The notes: a model not told the origin generated them from the sequence alone. A DNA stretch of 64,000 nt from Methylacidiphilum caldifontis (GCF_017310505.1 NZ_CP065957.1:2170001-2234000), one strand, 5' to 3'; counted from the first letter of the stretch, positions 40,936-50,575 are shown. A program made the numbers and translations.

Positions 40936-42249
40936 TCAAGCCGATTCAATATTTTTCAGGGTTGTCATTTCTATAGGGTAAACGTCAGGAATGTTCTTGG
41001 ATAACGCTCCGCATGATTGGATTTTTCTGCTTGAAGGTATAATTTTTTCTTGGCAGATAGTTGAAGCTTTATTGAAAAGGTCGATTGTTGTTTCCAAAGC
41101 TTTTCTGAGCTTGATAAAGGTGGTAAGAAGTTCAACAAAATAATCATAAAGTTTTTTAATTTCTTCCGAGATCTTTTCTACCTCTTGGGTCATCCGTTGT
41201 TGTTGCCAACCCAAAGCGATGGCTTTCAGCAGTGCCAGGAAATTGATAGGTGAGGCAAGAAGAACATTCCTTTCTAGACCATATTGAAAAATGTCTGGAT
41301 CAGCTTCAAAAGCAAGGGAAAGCAGTCCTTCACTGGGTAAAAACATGATGATGTACTCAAAAGCCTCGGCTTGAGTGCGAGCATACTCTTTTTTCCCTAA
41401 GTCCCTAATTCTTTCCTTGACTGCGGAAAGGTGTTCTTTAATTTTTTCTTTCCTGAGGGTCTCATTCTCGGCCGAAATCGCTTCTAGATACGCTCGCATA
41501 GGCGTTTTGGCATCAACAAATATTTTTCTGTTACCGGGGATGGAAATGATCATATCGGCTCTTTTGTCTTCAGTTAAAGGTTGGTTTAAGTAGCTAACGT
41601 GTTCTTCCATCCCTGCCATTTCAACGAGACGCTGGAGTTGGTACTCTCCCCATGATCCTCTCACAAGAGGTGATTTTAAAGATTGTTCGAGCTTTATTGC
41701 CGATTGATGCAACTCTTTATAAGCTTCTGCTAGCTGATTCAAATGGCTACTCAGCGCGCTATAGGCTCCTTCCCTTTTCTTTTCAAGGTTTTGTATTTGA
41801 TTATCCAAGGATTGGAGTTCTTTTTCTATGGGGGATACGATGTTTTTGATTTCCTCTTTTTTTAGGCTCCAATCCGTTTTCAAATTTTCAAAAAGGGATT
41901 GAAACTGAAAAGTGACCTGGCTCAAAATATTTTTGGAGTTAGATTCCAATACTTCAGAGGCTAAGGATTGAAACAGGGTTTTTAGAGTTTCTTGAGCATT
42001 CGACATCCAAACGATCTTTTCTTGTTGGGCCTGTTTTTCAGCTTCAAGAGAAGCAATCTTAAGTTCTAGATTCTTATTCTTATCCAGCAAGGGAACCAAA
42101 TTTTCATTTTCTTTGCTCTGCCTTTCTAATTCTGATTTAAGAAGCATGATTTTGGGCCTTAGGGCTAAATATGTCAAAAAAACACCGATACTTGACCCTC
42201 CAAGAAAACTAAGGATTACGAAAAGAGTCATTATAAATTTTTCCTTCAA
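40936..42249 (-). CDS. rmuC: DNA recombination protein RmuC
   Basis: A 437-residue protein with an N-terminal membrane helix (about 5-27), a long coiled coil (about 30-170) and the RmuC nuclease-like core: SPLVRGSWGEYQLQRLVEMAGM near 190, RADMIISIPGNRKIFVDAKTP near 228, YIIMFLPSEGLLSLAFEADPD near 297 and VLLASPINFLALLKAIALGWQQ near 325. RmuC limits DNA inversions at short inverted repeats. It runs downstream of, and divergent to, the flippase-like gene. Confidence 0.92.
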   Translation of the reverse strand: MKEKFIMTLFVILSFLGGSSIGVFLTYLALRPKIMLLKSELERQSKENENLVPLLDKNKNLELKIASLEAEKQAQQEKIVWMSNAQETLKTLFQSLASEVLESNSKNILSQVTFQFQSLFENLKTDWSLKKEEIKNIVSPIEKELQSLDNQIQNLEKKREGAYSALSSHLNQLAEAYKELHQSAIKLEQSLKSPLVRGSWGEYQLQRLVEMAGMEEHVSYLNQPLTEDKRADMIISIPGNRKIFVDAKTPMRAYLEAISAENETLRKEKIKEHLSAVKERIRDLGKKEYARTQAEAFEYIIMFLPSEGLLSLAFEADPDIFQYGLERNVLLASPINFLALLKAIALGWQQQRMTQEVEKISEEIKKLYDYFVELLTTFIKLRKALETTIDLFNKASTICQEKIIPSSRKIQSCGALSKNIPDVYPIEMTTLKNIESA

Positions 42250-42399
42250 ATAAGGCTTTCTTTCAAGAAATAACTAGTCCAATTTCTCGCTTTAGGCTTG
42301 AGATTGAATTTCAAAATTGGGAACAAAAAAGTCTGTTTTAAAAAAGATGTTCAATAACATTCTTCTCCGATATGAATAGAAGAAGAGGAGAAGCTAGAG

Positions 42400-43449
42400 T
42401 TGAAAAACAAAGCACATGATCAAGAACATAAAATATTGACTGTCAATTCAACTGATTTGAGATCTTTTGAAAATTTCCCCAAAGAACAAAAGAAGAAAAA
42501 TTTTTTAGGTCTTCTATTCAAGAGCTTTGTATCCATAAGCCTTCTTTTGTATCTAGGTTCAAAGCTTCAATGGAACAAGTTTTTTTCTTATTGCCATTCA
42601 ATAGATATCAGGTTGTTATGCCTTTCTTTCTTTTTCTGTGCTTTTCAGACGGTTCTATCTGCGCTGCGTTGGAAAATTCTGCTCTATGCTTTAAATACAA
42701 AAATCAAGAGTTGGACCTCTATTCAACTGGCGATGATTGGAAAATTTTTTAATGCGGTATTACCAGGGGGAACAAGTGGAGATCTTGTCAGGATATATTA
42801 TGCGCTCAAACTGTTCCCTGCTCAAAAGACAATGATATCCGTTTCGATTATCGTTGATCGGTTGATTGAAGGGATAGTTCTTCTTGTCCTGGGCTCTTTG
42901 TTCGGTTTGTTATTTTATCGTCAGCTTGAAGGCCAACCTCTTGTTCAAAAAGCTGTTCTTTTTCTTTTCATCCTTACAGTTTTAACGCTTCTCTTTTTAG
43001 CTTCCCTCAGGACCACTTTAAGGTGGGGCCTAAAACTCTCAGAAATTTTCTTTAGCAAAAGAAAAGGAATAATCGTGGGGGTTCTGGAAGAAATTATTCA
43101 GGTGTTGGATGCTTTAAAAAATGCATATGGAAAGGTTTTTTGGGCCTGTATGCTTTCTGTCGGAGTTCAGCTTTCAGCCATTATGATGTTTGTTTTTATT
43201 GCTGGCTCTTTACACATGCAGTTGCCGTTATGGCTTCTAGTGGTGGTGATGGTGGAAATAACACTAGTCGTATCACTTCCGATCAGTATTTCTGGACTTG
43301 GTGTCAGGGAGGGCTCGGTCATACTCCTGCTGAGTCCATATGGAATAAGTCCAGAACTTGCCCTTGGGTTTTCACTCCTGTCATTTACTATCGGTGTTTT
43401 TTGGAGCCTTGTAGGAGGGTTATTTTTTTTAACATGGAGGAAAAAATAA
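42400..43449 (+). CDS. Lysylphosphatidylglycerol synthase TM/AglD-like flippase family membrane protein
   Basis: A 349-residue integral membrane protein with about seven or eight helices. It has the UPF0104/LPG-synthase-TM pattern: RWKILLYALNTKI near 85, AMIGKFFNAVLPGGTSGDLVRIYYALK near 110 and SISGLGVREGSVILLLSPYGIS near 297. The lysyltransferase domain of MprF is missing, so it is the stand-alone transmembrane type, usually linked to lipid or glycolipid flipping. The start is TTG at 42400 with GAGGAG about 10 bases upstream. It precedes the SAM-hydrolase lipoprotein gene by 48 bases. Confidence 0.82.
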   Translation: MKNKAHDQEHKILTVNSTDLRSFENFPKEQKKKNFLGLLFKSFVSISLLLYLGSKLQWNKFFSYCHSIDIRLLCLSFFFCAFQTVLSALRWKILLYALNTKIKSWTSIQLAMIGKFFNAVLPGGTSGDLVRIYYALKLFPAQKTMISVSIIVDRLIEGIVLLVLGSLFGLLFYRQLEGQPLVQKAVLFLFILTVLTLLFLASLRTTLRWGLKLSEIFFSKRKGIIVGVLEEIIQVLDALKNAYGKVFWACMLSVGVQLSAIMMFVFIAGSLHMQLPLWLLVVVMVEITLVVSLPISISGLGVREGSVILLLSPYGISPELALGFSLLSFTIGVFWSLVGGLFFLTWRKK

Positions 43450-43497
43450 GAAAAATGCATTTTCTCTGCTTTAAACCCCGAATAGAAATTTGTTTTT

Positions 43498-44403
43498 ATG
43501 ATTTTTAGGTTCCATTACCCAAAAAGCTATTGCTTTTTACTATCTCTGGTATTGATTATGCTTGGCTGTAGCAGAAATGAAAAAAGGGATTTGAAGAGCA
43601 ATTTGCGACCTGTCATTGGACTGATTACCGATTTTAGCACAAAAGACCCTTATGTGTCACAAATGAAAGGGGTCATCTATTCATTGGATCCCTATGCCCG
43701 GGTCATAGATCTTAATCATGAAATTGATCCCTTTAATCTTGCTGAAGCAGCCTTTATTGTTGACCAGGCGAGCAGAGAATTTCCAGCCGACTCTATTTTT
43801 ATTGCGGTTATTGATCCGGGTGTAGGGACGGATCGAAAAGCTATTCTTTTTGAATCTAAAGCACGCAAATTTTATATCGGTCCGGATAATGGAATTTTTA
43901 GTCTTGTTATGGATAGAGAAGGCATAATGGGAGCGTGGATTCTTGATAAGCCTGAAATATGGAGAAATAGGCAGCCTAGCCAGACTTTTCATGGAAGGGA
44001 TATTTTTAGTCCCGTAGCAGCCTTTTTGAGTAAAGGAGGAAAACCTCAAAACGTGGGTTCAAAAGTTTCCCAAGACAAGCTTCATTTCTTGAGTTTTTCT
44101 CCGGCTTCGATTATAGGAGAAAGTGTTTCCGCTCAGGTTCTCTATGTTGATCATTATGGCAATATTATTACCAATATTCCTTTAGGACTTGTATCCTGGA
44201 TAAAAGAGGGAAACCTCCTGCGTATTCAAATTGGCAAAATAACGCTTGCTGCTCCCTGTGTAAAAACCTATAGTGATTTGCCTTTAGGTAAGATTGGAGT
44301 ATTATATAATAGTAGCGGTTATCTTGAGATTGCGTCAAATCAGGGATCAGCCGCAAAAGTATTTAAAGCCCAATCGGGTGTTTCCCTATTAATTCATCCA
44401 TAG
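43498..44403 (+). CDS. DUF62-family SAM hydrolase, predicted lipoprotein
   Basis: A 301-residue protein of the S-adenosylmethionine hydroxide adenosyltransferase/halogenase fold. Family motifs: GLITDFSTKDPYVSQMKG near 40-57, VIDLNHEIDPFNLAEAAF near 72, FIAVIDPGVGTDRKAI near 103, YIGPDNGIFSLV near 128, TFHGRDIFSPVAAFL near 165 and VDHYGNIITNIP near 225. The relatives split SAM into adenosine and methionine. Unusually there is an N-terminal signal with the lipobox IMLGC (Cys24, Ser25). If processed, the enzyme would be outside the cytoplasm, where SAM is not expected. The downstream typA starts 3 bases after its stop. Confidence 0.85.
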   Translation: MIFRFHYPKSYCFLLSLVLIMLGCSRNEKRDLKSNLRPVIGLITDFSTKDPYVSQMKGVIYSLDPYARVIDLNHEIDPFNLAEAAFIVDQASREFPADSIFIAVIDPGVGTDRKAILFESKARKFYIGPDNGIFSLVMDREGIMGAWILDKPEIWRNRQPSQTFHGRDIFSPVAAFLSKGGKPQNVGSKVSQDKLHFLSFSPASIIGESVSAQVLYVDHYGNIITNIPLGLVSWIKEGNLLRIQIGKITLAAPCVKTYSDLPLGKIGVLYNSSGYLEIASNQGSAAKVFKAQSGVSLLIHP

Positions 44404-44405
44404 AC

Positions 44406-46274
44406 ATGGATCTTGGAAAGAATGAATCACATTTATTAGGTATGGAAAAGATTAGAAATATAGCCATCATAGCTCATGTCGACCATGGAAAGACAACTTT
44501 GGTTGACCAGCTTTTGAAACAGTCAGGTGCTTTCAGACAAAACCAACAGCTTGCTGAAAGAATAATGGATAGCATGGATCTTGAAAAAGAGAAAGGAATA
44601 ACCATAAAAGCGAAGAACGCCTCTTTTCAATATGCTGACTACAAGATCAATATCATTGATACGCCAGGTCATGCTGATTTTGGAAGCGAGGTAGAAAGAA
44701 GCCTTGGGATGGTCGATGGAGTGTTGTTGCTTGTGGATTCTGTAGAGGGTCCACAGGCTCAGACTAAATTCGTTTTAAAAAAAGCGTTAGCTCAAAATCT
44801 TCCGGCTTTGGTTCTTATCAACAAAATAGATAGACCAAATGCCCAGCCTATACAGGTGTTAGATCAGGTATTTGAGCTTTTTCTCGAATTAGAAGCTTCT
44901 GAAAAGCAACTGGATTTTCCTGTTTTATACGTTTCTGCCAAAGAAGGAGTTGCCCTTAAGGAATGGAAAAAGGGGATTTCTGAGCAGGATAGGGAAAATG
45001 GGTTCAGGCCCCTTTTTGAGGCGATCATTACCCATATTCCTTCTCCAACCATTTATCCCGACTCTTCGTTTAAACTTTTAGTCGCCAACTTGGATTACAG
45101 CGATTATCTTGGCCGAATAGCTATAGGAAAAGTATTTTCTGGAAGTATTCGGGTAGGTTCTCCACTTTTTTGCCATCATAAGTCTTCACAACTCTCTTGC
45201 GGCAGCGTTACGGCTATTTTGGGATTTAAAGGATTAGAGAGAGTAGCCCTTAACGAAGCTTCTGCTGGGGATATTGTGGGCATTGCGGGATTAGAAGAGG
45301 TGTATATCGGAGACACCCTCTCCGATTCAGAAAAAGTTATTCCTCTACCCCGAGTTGAAGTGGATCCTCCAACCGTTAGAATGAGGATTGTCGTAAACGA
45401 CTCTCCTTTGGCTGGAAAAGAGGGAAAATTTTTAACAGCAAGGCATATCTATGAAAGGCTTCAGAAAGAAGCCAGGACTAATGTTGGACTGAGAGTTCAA
45501 GAGACGGATATTCCGGGAACTTTCGAGGTCAATGGGAGAGGAACCATGCAGATCGCTGTTCTTGTCGAACAGATGCGTAGGGAGGGATTTGAGCTGATGG
45601 TGAGTAGACCTGAAGTAATCTATAAAGAAGATGCTTCGGGGATTATTTATGAACCCATTGAGTTGCTTTTAGTAGATATTCCTCAGGAGAATTTAGGTGG
45701 AGTGATGGAAATGCTTTCGAAAAGGGCAGGCAATATTCGGTTAATGAAGAATAGTCAAAGTAGGGTTTTTATAGAATGTTTAATTCCTACGAGAGGATTG
45801 ATCGGATTCAAAACAGAGTTTATCAATTTGACTCGAGGAGAAGGCTATTGCAGTCATCTTTTCCATGAATATGGCCCAAAACAGGGAGAGGTAGAGATTA
45901 GGAAAAGAGGAGTGCTCGTTTCGATGGAAAGAGGGCTGTCAACGACCTATGCTTTAGAAAATCTCCAGCAACGAGGAGTCCTTTTTATTGGCCCCGGGGT
46001 GGAGGTGTATGAGGGCATGGTTGTTGGCGAACATAAGCGACCCGGCGATCTTCTGGTAAATCCCTGCAAGGCAAAACATTTAACCAACATTCGTTCTCAA
46101 GGTGAAGGCAAAGCCATTGGACTTGAACCTCCAAGGATATTTAGGCTTGAAGAGGCACTCGAATTTATTGACGCTGACGAGTTTGTTGAACTGACACCTA
46201 CGAAAATGAGGATTAGAAAAAAAATACTGGATGCACATGAACGCAAAAAAGCCTCTCTGAAAGTAGGGTCCTGA
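44406..46274 (+). CDS. typA: Ribosome-associated GTPase TypA/BipA
   Basis: A 622-residue GTPase; homologs begin at the Met at 44442 (MEKIRNIAIIAHVDHGKTT), so the true protein is probably 610 residues. G-domain motifs: AHVDHGKTTL (G1), GITIKAKN near 62 (G2), IDTPGHADFG (G3), NKIDRPNA (G4) and VSAKEG (G5). The later domains show TVRMRIVVNDSPLAGKEG near 335, EVNGRGTMQIAVLVEQMRREG near 385, and the C-terminal GPGVEVYEGMVVGEH and NPCKAKHLTNIRS. BipA helps 50S assembly and stress growth. Its position tight behind the SAM-hydrolase lipoprotein gene suggests one transcript. Confidence 0.95.
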   Translation: MDLGKNESHLLGMEKIRNIAIIAHVDHGKTTLVDQLLKQSGAFRQNQQLAERIMDSMDLEKEKGITIKAKNASFQYADYKINIIDTPGHADFGSEVERSLGMVDGVLLLVDSVEGPQAQTKFVLKKALAQNLPALVLINKIDRPNAQPIQVLDQVFELFLELEASEKQLDFPVLYVSAKEGVALKEWKKGISEQDRENGFRPLFEAIITHIPSPTIYPDSSFKLLVANLDYSDYLGRIAIGKVFSGSIRVGSPLFCHHKSSQLSCGSVTAILGFKGLERVALNEASAGDIVGIAGLEEVYIGDTLSDSEKVIPLPRVEVDPPTVRMRIVVNDSPLAGKEGKFLTARHIYERLQKEARTNVGLRVQETDIPGTFEVNGRGTMQIAVLVEQMRREGFELMVSRPEVIYKEDASGIIYEPIELLLVDIPQENLGGVMEMLSKRAGNIRLMKNSQSRVFIECLIPTRGLIGFKTEFINLTRGEGYCSHLFHEYGPKQGEVEIRKRGVLVSMERGLSTTYALENLQQRGVLFIGPGVEVYEGMVVGEHKRPGDLLVNPCKAKHLTNIRSQGEGKAIGLEPPRIFRLEEALEFIDADEFVELTPTKMRIRKKILDAHERKKASLKVGS

Positions 46275-46306
46275 AGAATTTTGTTTTATCGGGAAGGGGG
46301 TATCCA

Positions 46307-46867
46307 ATGATAGAAAGCCACTGCATCATTGTTGTGGACATGCTTGAAGATTTTATTCGTGGGAAGCTTGCCACAGGAGAACTAAAAAAAATTATCGATC
46401 CGATAAGGGAGTTGATCGCTGATGCAAGGTCTAGCAAAATACCTATTATTTATGTAGGAGATGCACACCTGCCCTATGATCCGGAAATGACGATCTGGGG
46501 GGAACATGCAATGAAAGGATCGGAGGGAGCTTCAATAATTAAAGAACTGGCACCTTGCCCTGGTGATATTGTCCTGGAGAAAAGGACGTATAGTGGATTT
46601 AGAGAAACGGGTTTAGATTTGATCTTAAGATCGCTCAAAATTGATTCCCTTATTTTAGTCGGTCTTCATACTCATCTTTGTATAAAGCATACGGCCGCTG
46701 ATGGCTTTTTTTTAAATTACCACATTGTAGTCCCTGTAGATTGTGTATGTGCCTTTAGTATGGAGGAACACGAAAGTGGGCTTGAGTATCTTCATAAGTT
46801 TTATGGGGTTGAACTCACCACCTCCCAATCCCTTAGGGAAAGATGGAAAAGTCAAAAAGGCAGTTGA
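46307..46867 (+). CDS. Cysteine hydrolase, isochorismatase/nicotinamidase-like
   Basis: A 186-residue protein of the cysteine hydrolase superfamily. The catalytic triad is visible: Asp11 in VVDMLEDF, Lys near 92 in LEKRTYSGF and Cys near 124 in LHTHLCIKHTA. The HLPYDPEMTIWGEHAMKG loop near 55 fits nicotinamidase-like members, which hydrolyse amides such as nicotinamide. The metal ligands of true nicotinamidase are only partly recognisable (Asp, His), so the substrate is left open. AAGGGGG lies upstream of the ATG. It stands 32 bases after typA. Confidence 0.82.
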   Translation: MIESHCIIVVDMLEDFIRGKLATGELKKIIDPIRELIADARSSKIPIIYVGDAHLPYDPEMTIWGEHAMKGSEGASIIKELAPCPGDIVLEKRTYSGFRETGLDLILRSLKIDSLILVGLHTHLCIKHTAADGFFLNYHIVVPVDCVCAFSMEEHESGLEYLHKFYGVELTTSQSLRERWKSQKGS

Positions 46868-47144
46868 GTGTTGAGTGCAAAATGTAAAGATAACAAAAAT
46901 CCTGGAATAAGGCCTTTATTTTCATAATGCCAATGAGTCTTGCTTTAAAAGAAGAAAAAAAAGGTTATGGCCGTAGAGGTGTGATCAATGACGTTTTTTT
47001 TCTTTAAGTTAGTGAAAGCTCGCAAACCCATAGAAAAACATAGAGATCATTAAAGACTAAAAAAACTTTTTTTTAAAGTAGGGATTTAAACTGGAATATA
47101 AAGATGTTTTCAATTTGATTAATTTTCTATTTAAAAATTAACAA

Positions 47145-48149
47145 GTGTCAGTACTTTATCTTTTAAGCCTTTTATATTTCTTTGTCCTCCCCGAGAAAAT
47201 AAAAGGCTCATTCGGCTCTTTTTTTCATTTTTTCTTCTTCCTGATTTTTGTTTATGGAGTAATACTTTTTTTGTCCTGTTCTTTTATGTTGACTGTCAGG
47301 GCTGATCCCATCTTTTGGCCTGGGGAAGAAATAGCGGTCCAGGATATCGTCGAAACGATGGATCAGTCGGATCCGGGAAAAGGTTGGTTAGGAAAATGGA
47401 GAAAAATGACCCAGGAAACACGGAACCGACAAACCCGTTGGCTTACACCCCTTGTTACAGAAACACCAAGACTTGAGCAGCGTATCCGTTATGATGTCTA
47501 TGACGAAACATTGCCTAATGGTAACAAGAAGTGGAATGTAGGAGCAGGTAAAGGGGTAAATTTGATTGTTGGGCCGACCCTTGAGTTTGCTTTTTCCCTT
47601 CCTCAGTATATTTATTTTCCTTCCCAGGGAAGACTTGATGGGTTTCAAGGAGAAAGCTTTTTAATTAAAAACAGGATTATGTCTTCCCCAGAAGGGCAAA
47701 AAAATTACGTATTTTCAGTCATGCTTGCTGCCCATTCTCCCTTGGGACAAACCCTTCCTGATTATCCCGCCCATTGGATATGGGATCCCATTATTCTTTT
47801 TGGAAAGGGGTTTGGGAATTTTGATTTCATGATTAATTTGGGTAGTCAGTGGGCTGATGGAGCAAATAGAACATTTGGAATCCCATATTTTTATAATATC
47901 GCTTTACAGTATAAAATTGGGAAGGTAGTTCCGACGATTGAGATCAATTCGACATCGAGTATCGACCAACTTTTTTTTATTGGCGCTCCAGGTCTTTTTA
48001 TTACTCCAGAAGTCTTGGTGGGTAGGTTTCGGTTTAAAGATGACTGGAAGCTTTATTTCGGATTTGGTTACCAGATTGCAATAGATGCAAAAACAGTTGA
48101 AAAAGAATATTCCAATGCATTTGTCATGAAGTTTCATTTGCTTTTTTAA
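47145..48149 (+). CDS. Putative outer-membrane beta-barrel protein
   Basis: A 334-residue protein. From the GTG at 47145 there are two hydrophobic stretches (about 3-17 and 27-50), the second ending at LTVRADPIFWPGEE, like a signal peptide with cleavage after RA; an ATG at 47286 (MLTVRADP) is probably too late. The start could therefore be a little downstream of the GTG. The mature part has many short alternating strands (YDVYDETLPNG, WNVGAGKGVNLIVGPTLEF, LYFGFGYQIAI) and ends FHLLF, with C-terminal Phe. The form resembles transporter-type barrels of the Phenol_MetA_deg kind. Function unknown. It precedes a TPR/protease-like gene by 27 bases. Confidence 0.65.
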   Translation: MSVLYLLSLLYFFVLPEKIKGSFGSFFHFFFFLIFVYGVILFLSCSFMLTVRADPIFWPGEEIAVQDIVETMDQSDPGKGWLGKWRKMTQETRNRQTRWLTPLVTETPRLEQRIRYDVYDETLPNGNKKWNVGAGKGVNLIVGPTLEFAFSLPQYIYFPSQGRLDGFQGESFLIKNRIMSSPEGQKNYVFSVMLAAHSPLGQTLPDYPAHWIWDPIILFGKGFGNFDFMINLGSQWADGANRTFGIPYFYNIALQYKIGKVVPTIEINSTSSIDQLFFIGAPGLFITPEVLVGRFRFKDDWKLYFGFGYQIAIDAKTVEKEYSNAFVMKFHLLF

Positions 48150-48176
48150 AGATTATGGATCAAAAGAAGAACAAAA

Positions 48177-49562
48177 ATGTTATCTAACCCTCTAAAGAGA
48201 AGTTCAAGGCGTCGGGGAAAAAAGGTCAAATTTTTTTGGTTCTTTGTTGTTCTCTTTGTGACATATCCCTTATCTGTTGGCCATTCTACTTCATTTGCCG
48301 ATGGAAAGAGGGAAACGGATTATGTGAAGCTTTTTCATGAGGCAAAGATAGAAGAAGCAGCTCAAGTGGCTCGCTGGCAGCTCTTGCAAAATCCAGAAGA
48401 TGGGAGAGCATGGAAAACCCTTGGATGGATCGAATTAATGAAAAACCATCTTGAAGAAGCACAATATGCCCTTCAGAAAGGACTTAAAGCTAATCCCGAT
48501 GATACGGAAATGAAGAGGCTCTTAGCCATCTGTTTTTATAGAGAAAATAACCTAGAACAGTCTGCCGAGCTCTTAGATGAAATTAAAGAAAAATGGACAG
48601 CCAATCTTTTAAGGCATTTAGAACCTAAAGCCTTTGACATCCAGGGAGATTTTTCTTATGTCAAGCTCAATGAATCTAATCCTTTTGTCGTTATTCCTGT
48701 AACTATTTGTAATAAAACGGTACCTCTTTTTTTAGATACTCGGGGGTCATTTACCGCCTTAGATAGGGATCTTTATGAAAAAATGAAAAAGATTAGGCTT
48801 CTGGATGTGATTGCCCTGCAATTTTGGTTCAATTTTGCTGGGAAATGGTCTATCCGGTCGCGAATAGGAACGTTCGATATGAAAGTTGGAAATTTAAAGA
48901 TCGAAAATGTTCCTGTTTTATTGGCAAGATGGCAAGGAACATATCTTTTCCCTAGGCACGTTCCTCAGATTGTCCATGGCGTATTAGGAACCGATTGGAT
49001 GAGGCAGTTTAATATCACGATAGATTATCCCCAAAAAGTGCTTTTGCTGCGAAAAAAAGAAAGCCTTTCAGAAAATGCCAACGTGGACAAAGAGGGTGAG
49101 CAGACAACAAAAATTCCCTTTTATTTAACTCCAGGAGGACAAATCGTTATCGAGGGGAAAATCAACGATCAAGGGGGGAACTTTTTTTTGATTGACACCC
49201 TGAGTGTGGGCAGAGCATTTAGCTGTTCAGAATGGATAATCCATAAATATCATTTGGCTCGTTATGGAGGATGGATTATTGGTCAAAGACGGGGATCGAT
49301 GTATCCTCATGTTTATGCGGTTATTCCCAAAATCCAGATCGGGAATATCATAAGGGAAAATGTTCCCGCAAGTATAGGAAAGAACTATGATTTTCCTCCA
49401 TCGATTGATCATAAACAGGGATTTCCAATAGGGGTAATAGTGGGTAATGGGTTTTTCAAGTCTTTCGAGGTCACTTTCGATTTCCAGAAAATGGAGCTGG
49501 TATTGAAATCCAAAAAGACAGTAGAGGAAAAATCAGAAAATCCTTTGGCCTTAAAACAGTAA
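48177..49562 (+). CDS. TPR protein with aspartyl-protease-like domains
   Basis: A 461-residue exported protein: basic N-terminus and signal helix (about 17-40), two to three TPRs (about 48-145; ARWQLLQNPEDGRAWKTLGWI and EEAQYALQKGLKANPDD), then two retropepsin-like repeats. The first has IPVTICNKTVPLFLDTRGSFTALD near 180-200; the second has GKINDQGGNFFLIDTLSVG near 330. The usual active-site form is DTGAS or DTGGS; here the first is DTRGS and the second DTLSV, so catalysis is doubtful. VHGVLGTDWMRQFNITIDYPQK near 265 and VIVGNGFFKSFEVTFDF at the end are hallmarks of this fold. It follows the barrel gene, suggesting a joint envelope role. Confidence 0.75.
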   Translation: MLSNPLKRSSRRRGKKVKFFWFFVVLFVTYPLSVGHSTSFADGKRETDYVKLFHEAKIEEAAQVARWQLLQNPEDGRAWKTLGWIELMKNHLEEAQYALQKGLKANPDDTEMKRLLAICFYRENNLEQSAELLDEIKEKWTANLLRHLEPKAFDIQGDFSYVKLNESNPFVVIPVTICNKTVPLFLDTRGSFTALDRDLYEKMKKIRLLDVIALQFWFNFAGKWSIRSRIGTFDMKVGNLKIENVPVLLARWQGTYLFPRHVPQIVHGVLGTDWMRQFNITIDYPQKVLLLRKKESLSENANVDKEGEQTTKIPFYLTPGGQIVIEGKINDQGGNFFLIDTLSVGRAFSCSEWIIHKYHLARYGGWIIGQRRGSMYPHVYAVIPKIQIGNIIRENVPASIGKNYDFPPSIDHKQGFPIGVIVGNGFFKSFEVTFDFQKMELVLKSKKTVEEKSENPLALKQ

Positions 49563-49624
49563 GGCACTCATCCTAGCCAAAGTAAAACTTATAATTGTCT
49601 ATTTTTGATTAACCCCTTTTCCAC

Positions 49625-50575
49625 CTATTTTTTCCAACAAAAAGCCAAGAGAGTAAAAAGTAAAGGAAGATAGGCAATGGAAGAAAAAAAGAGGATGCGT
49701 GCCGTCTTTAAATCTCCACGAAGATGAAATAGACAGGCAGAACTGAAAAATAATAGACCAAGAATAAGCGATCCACCCAGGTATGTTGGGCTAGCATGTC
49801 CCGTGAAATAAGGCAAAGTGGAAACGGACAATAACAAAAAGGAAAAAATGAGACTTTGCAGAGTTAATTTTTTCCCTGTAGAGTCAACCACGACGAGCAT
49901 TTTGAAACCAGCTTTCTTGTAATCATTCCTATAGATCCATGCGATGGCATAAAAATGGGGCATTTGCCATAAAAATAGAATGCTAAAAAGAAACAAAGGA
50001 GTGAAACGAACTAAATGCTCATCCTGAGCAGCATAACCAATGACGGGTGGAAGAGCTCCAGATACTGCTCCAATCCATGTATTCCATGGGCTGATGCGTT
50101 TGAAAGGAGTGTAAATCGCAACATAGCTAATTAGACTGAAAAGGGCAACGGAAGCAGCCACAAGATTAGAAAAATTCCAGAGATAAAGGAAACCGACCAG
50201 GGCTCCAATTATAGAGGTTATCGTCGCTTCGATAGCATCGATACGTTGTGCAGGAATAGGCCTATCTTTTGTTCGTGACATTTGGCTATCATGGCGCCTT
50301 TCAAGCACTTCATTGAGGACGGCTGCAGAAGCTGCTACAAGGCCAGTTCCTACCAGGACATGGATCGCTTTAGCCAAATCAAGGGGTCCTACCGGGGCCA
50401 ATACAAAACCAAAGAAAGTAGTCGTAAGGACTAAAAGGGTGAGACGAAACTTGATGAGTTGTGCGATGTCCCCAACTAGTGAGTAGGAATGTGGGCGGGG
50501 AGTGGATAAGAAAGTCGGAAAATTTTCTATTTTTTCACAGCCTCTTTTTGATTCGTTATCTTTATGGGTATTCAT
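49625..50575 (-). CDS. ctaB: Protoheme IX farnesyltransferase (heme O synthase)
   Basis: A 316-residue UbiA-family prenyltransferase with about eight or nine helices. Motifs: LIKFRLTLLVLTTTFFGF near 36, the first Asp-rich NEVLERRHDSQMSRTKDRPIP near 88-108, NTWIGAVSGALPPVIGYAA near 170 and the second motif IYRNDYKKAGFKML near 218. It makes heme O from heme B for aa3/bo-type oxidases. It lies 24 bases downstream of ctaA on the same strand. Confidence 0.93.
   Translation of the reverse strand: MNTHKDNESKRGCEKIENFPTFLSTPRPHSYSLVGDIAQLIKFRLTLLVLTTTFFGFVLAPVGPLDLAKAIHVLVGTGLVAASAAVLNEVLERRHDSQMSRTKDRPIPAQRIDAIEATITSIIGALVGFLYLWNFSNLVAASVALFSLISYVAIYTPFKRISPWNTWIGAVSGALPPVIGYAAQDEHLVRFTPLFLFSILFLWQMPHFYAIAWIYRNDYKKAGFKMLVVVDSTGKKLTLQSLIFSFLLLSVSTLPYFTGHASPTYLGGSLILGLLFFSSACLFHLRGDLKTARILFFSSIAYLPLLFTLLAFCWKK

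Noticed and set aside
46900-46925. Terminator after the cysteine hydrolase gene
   Set aside because: AATAAGGCCTTTATT is only an imperfect palindrome with a short T-run; too weak to list.
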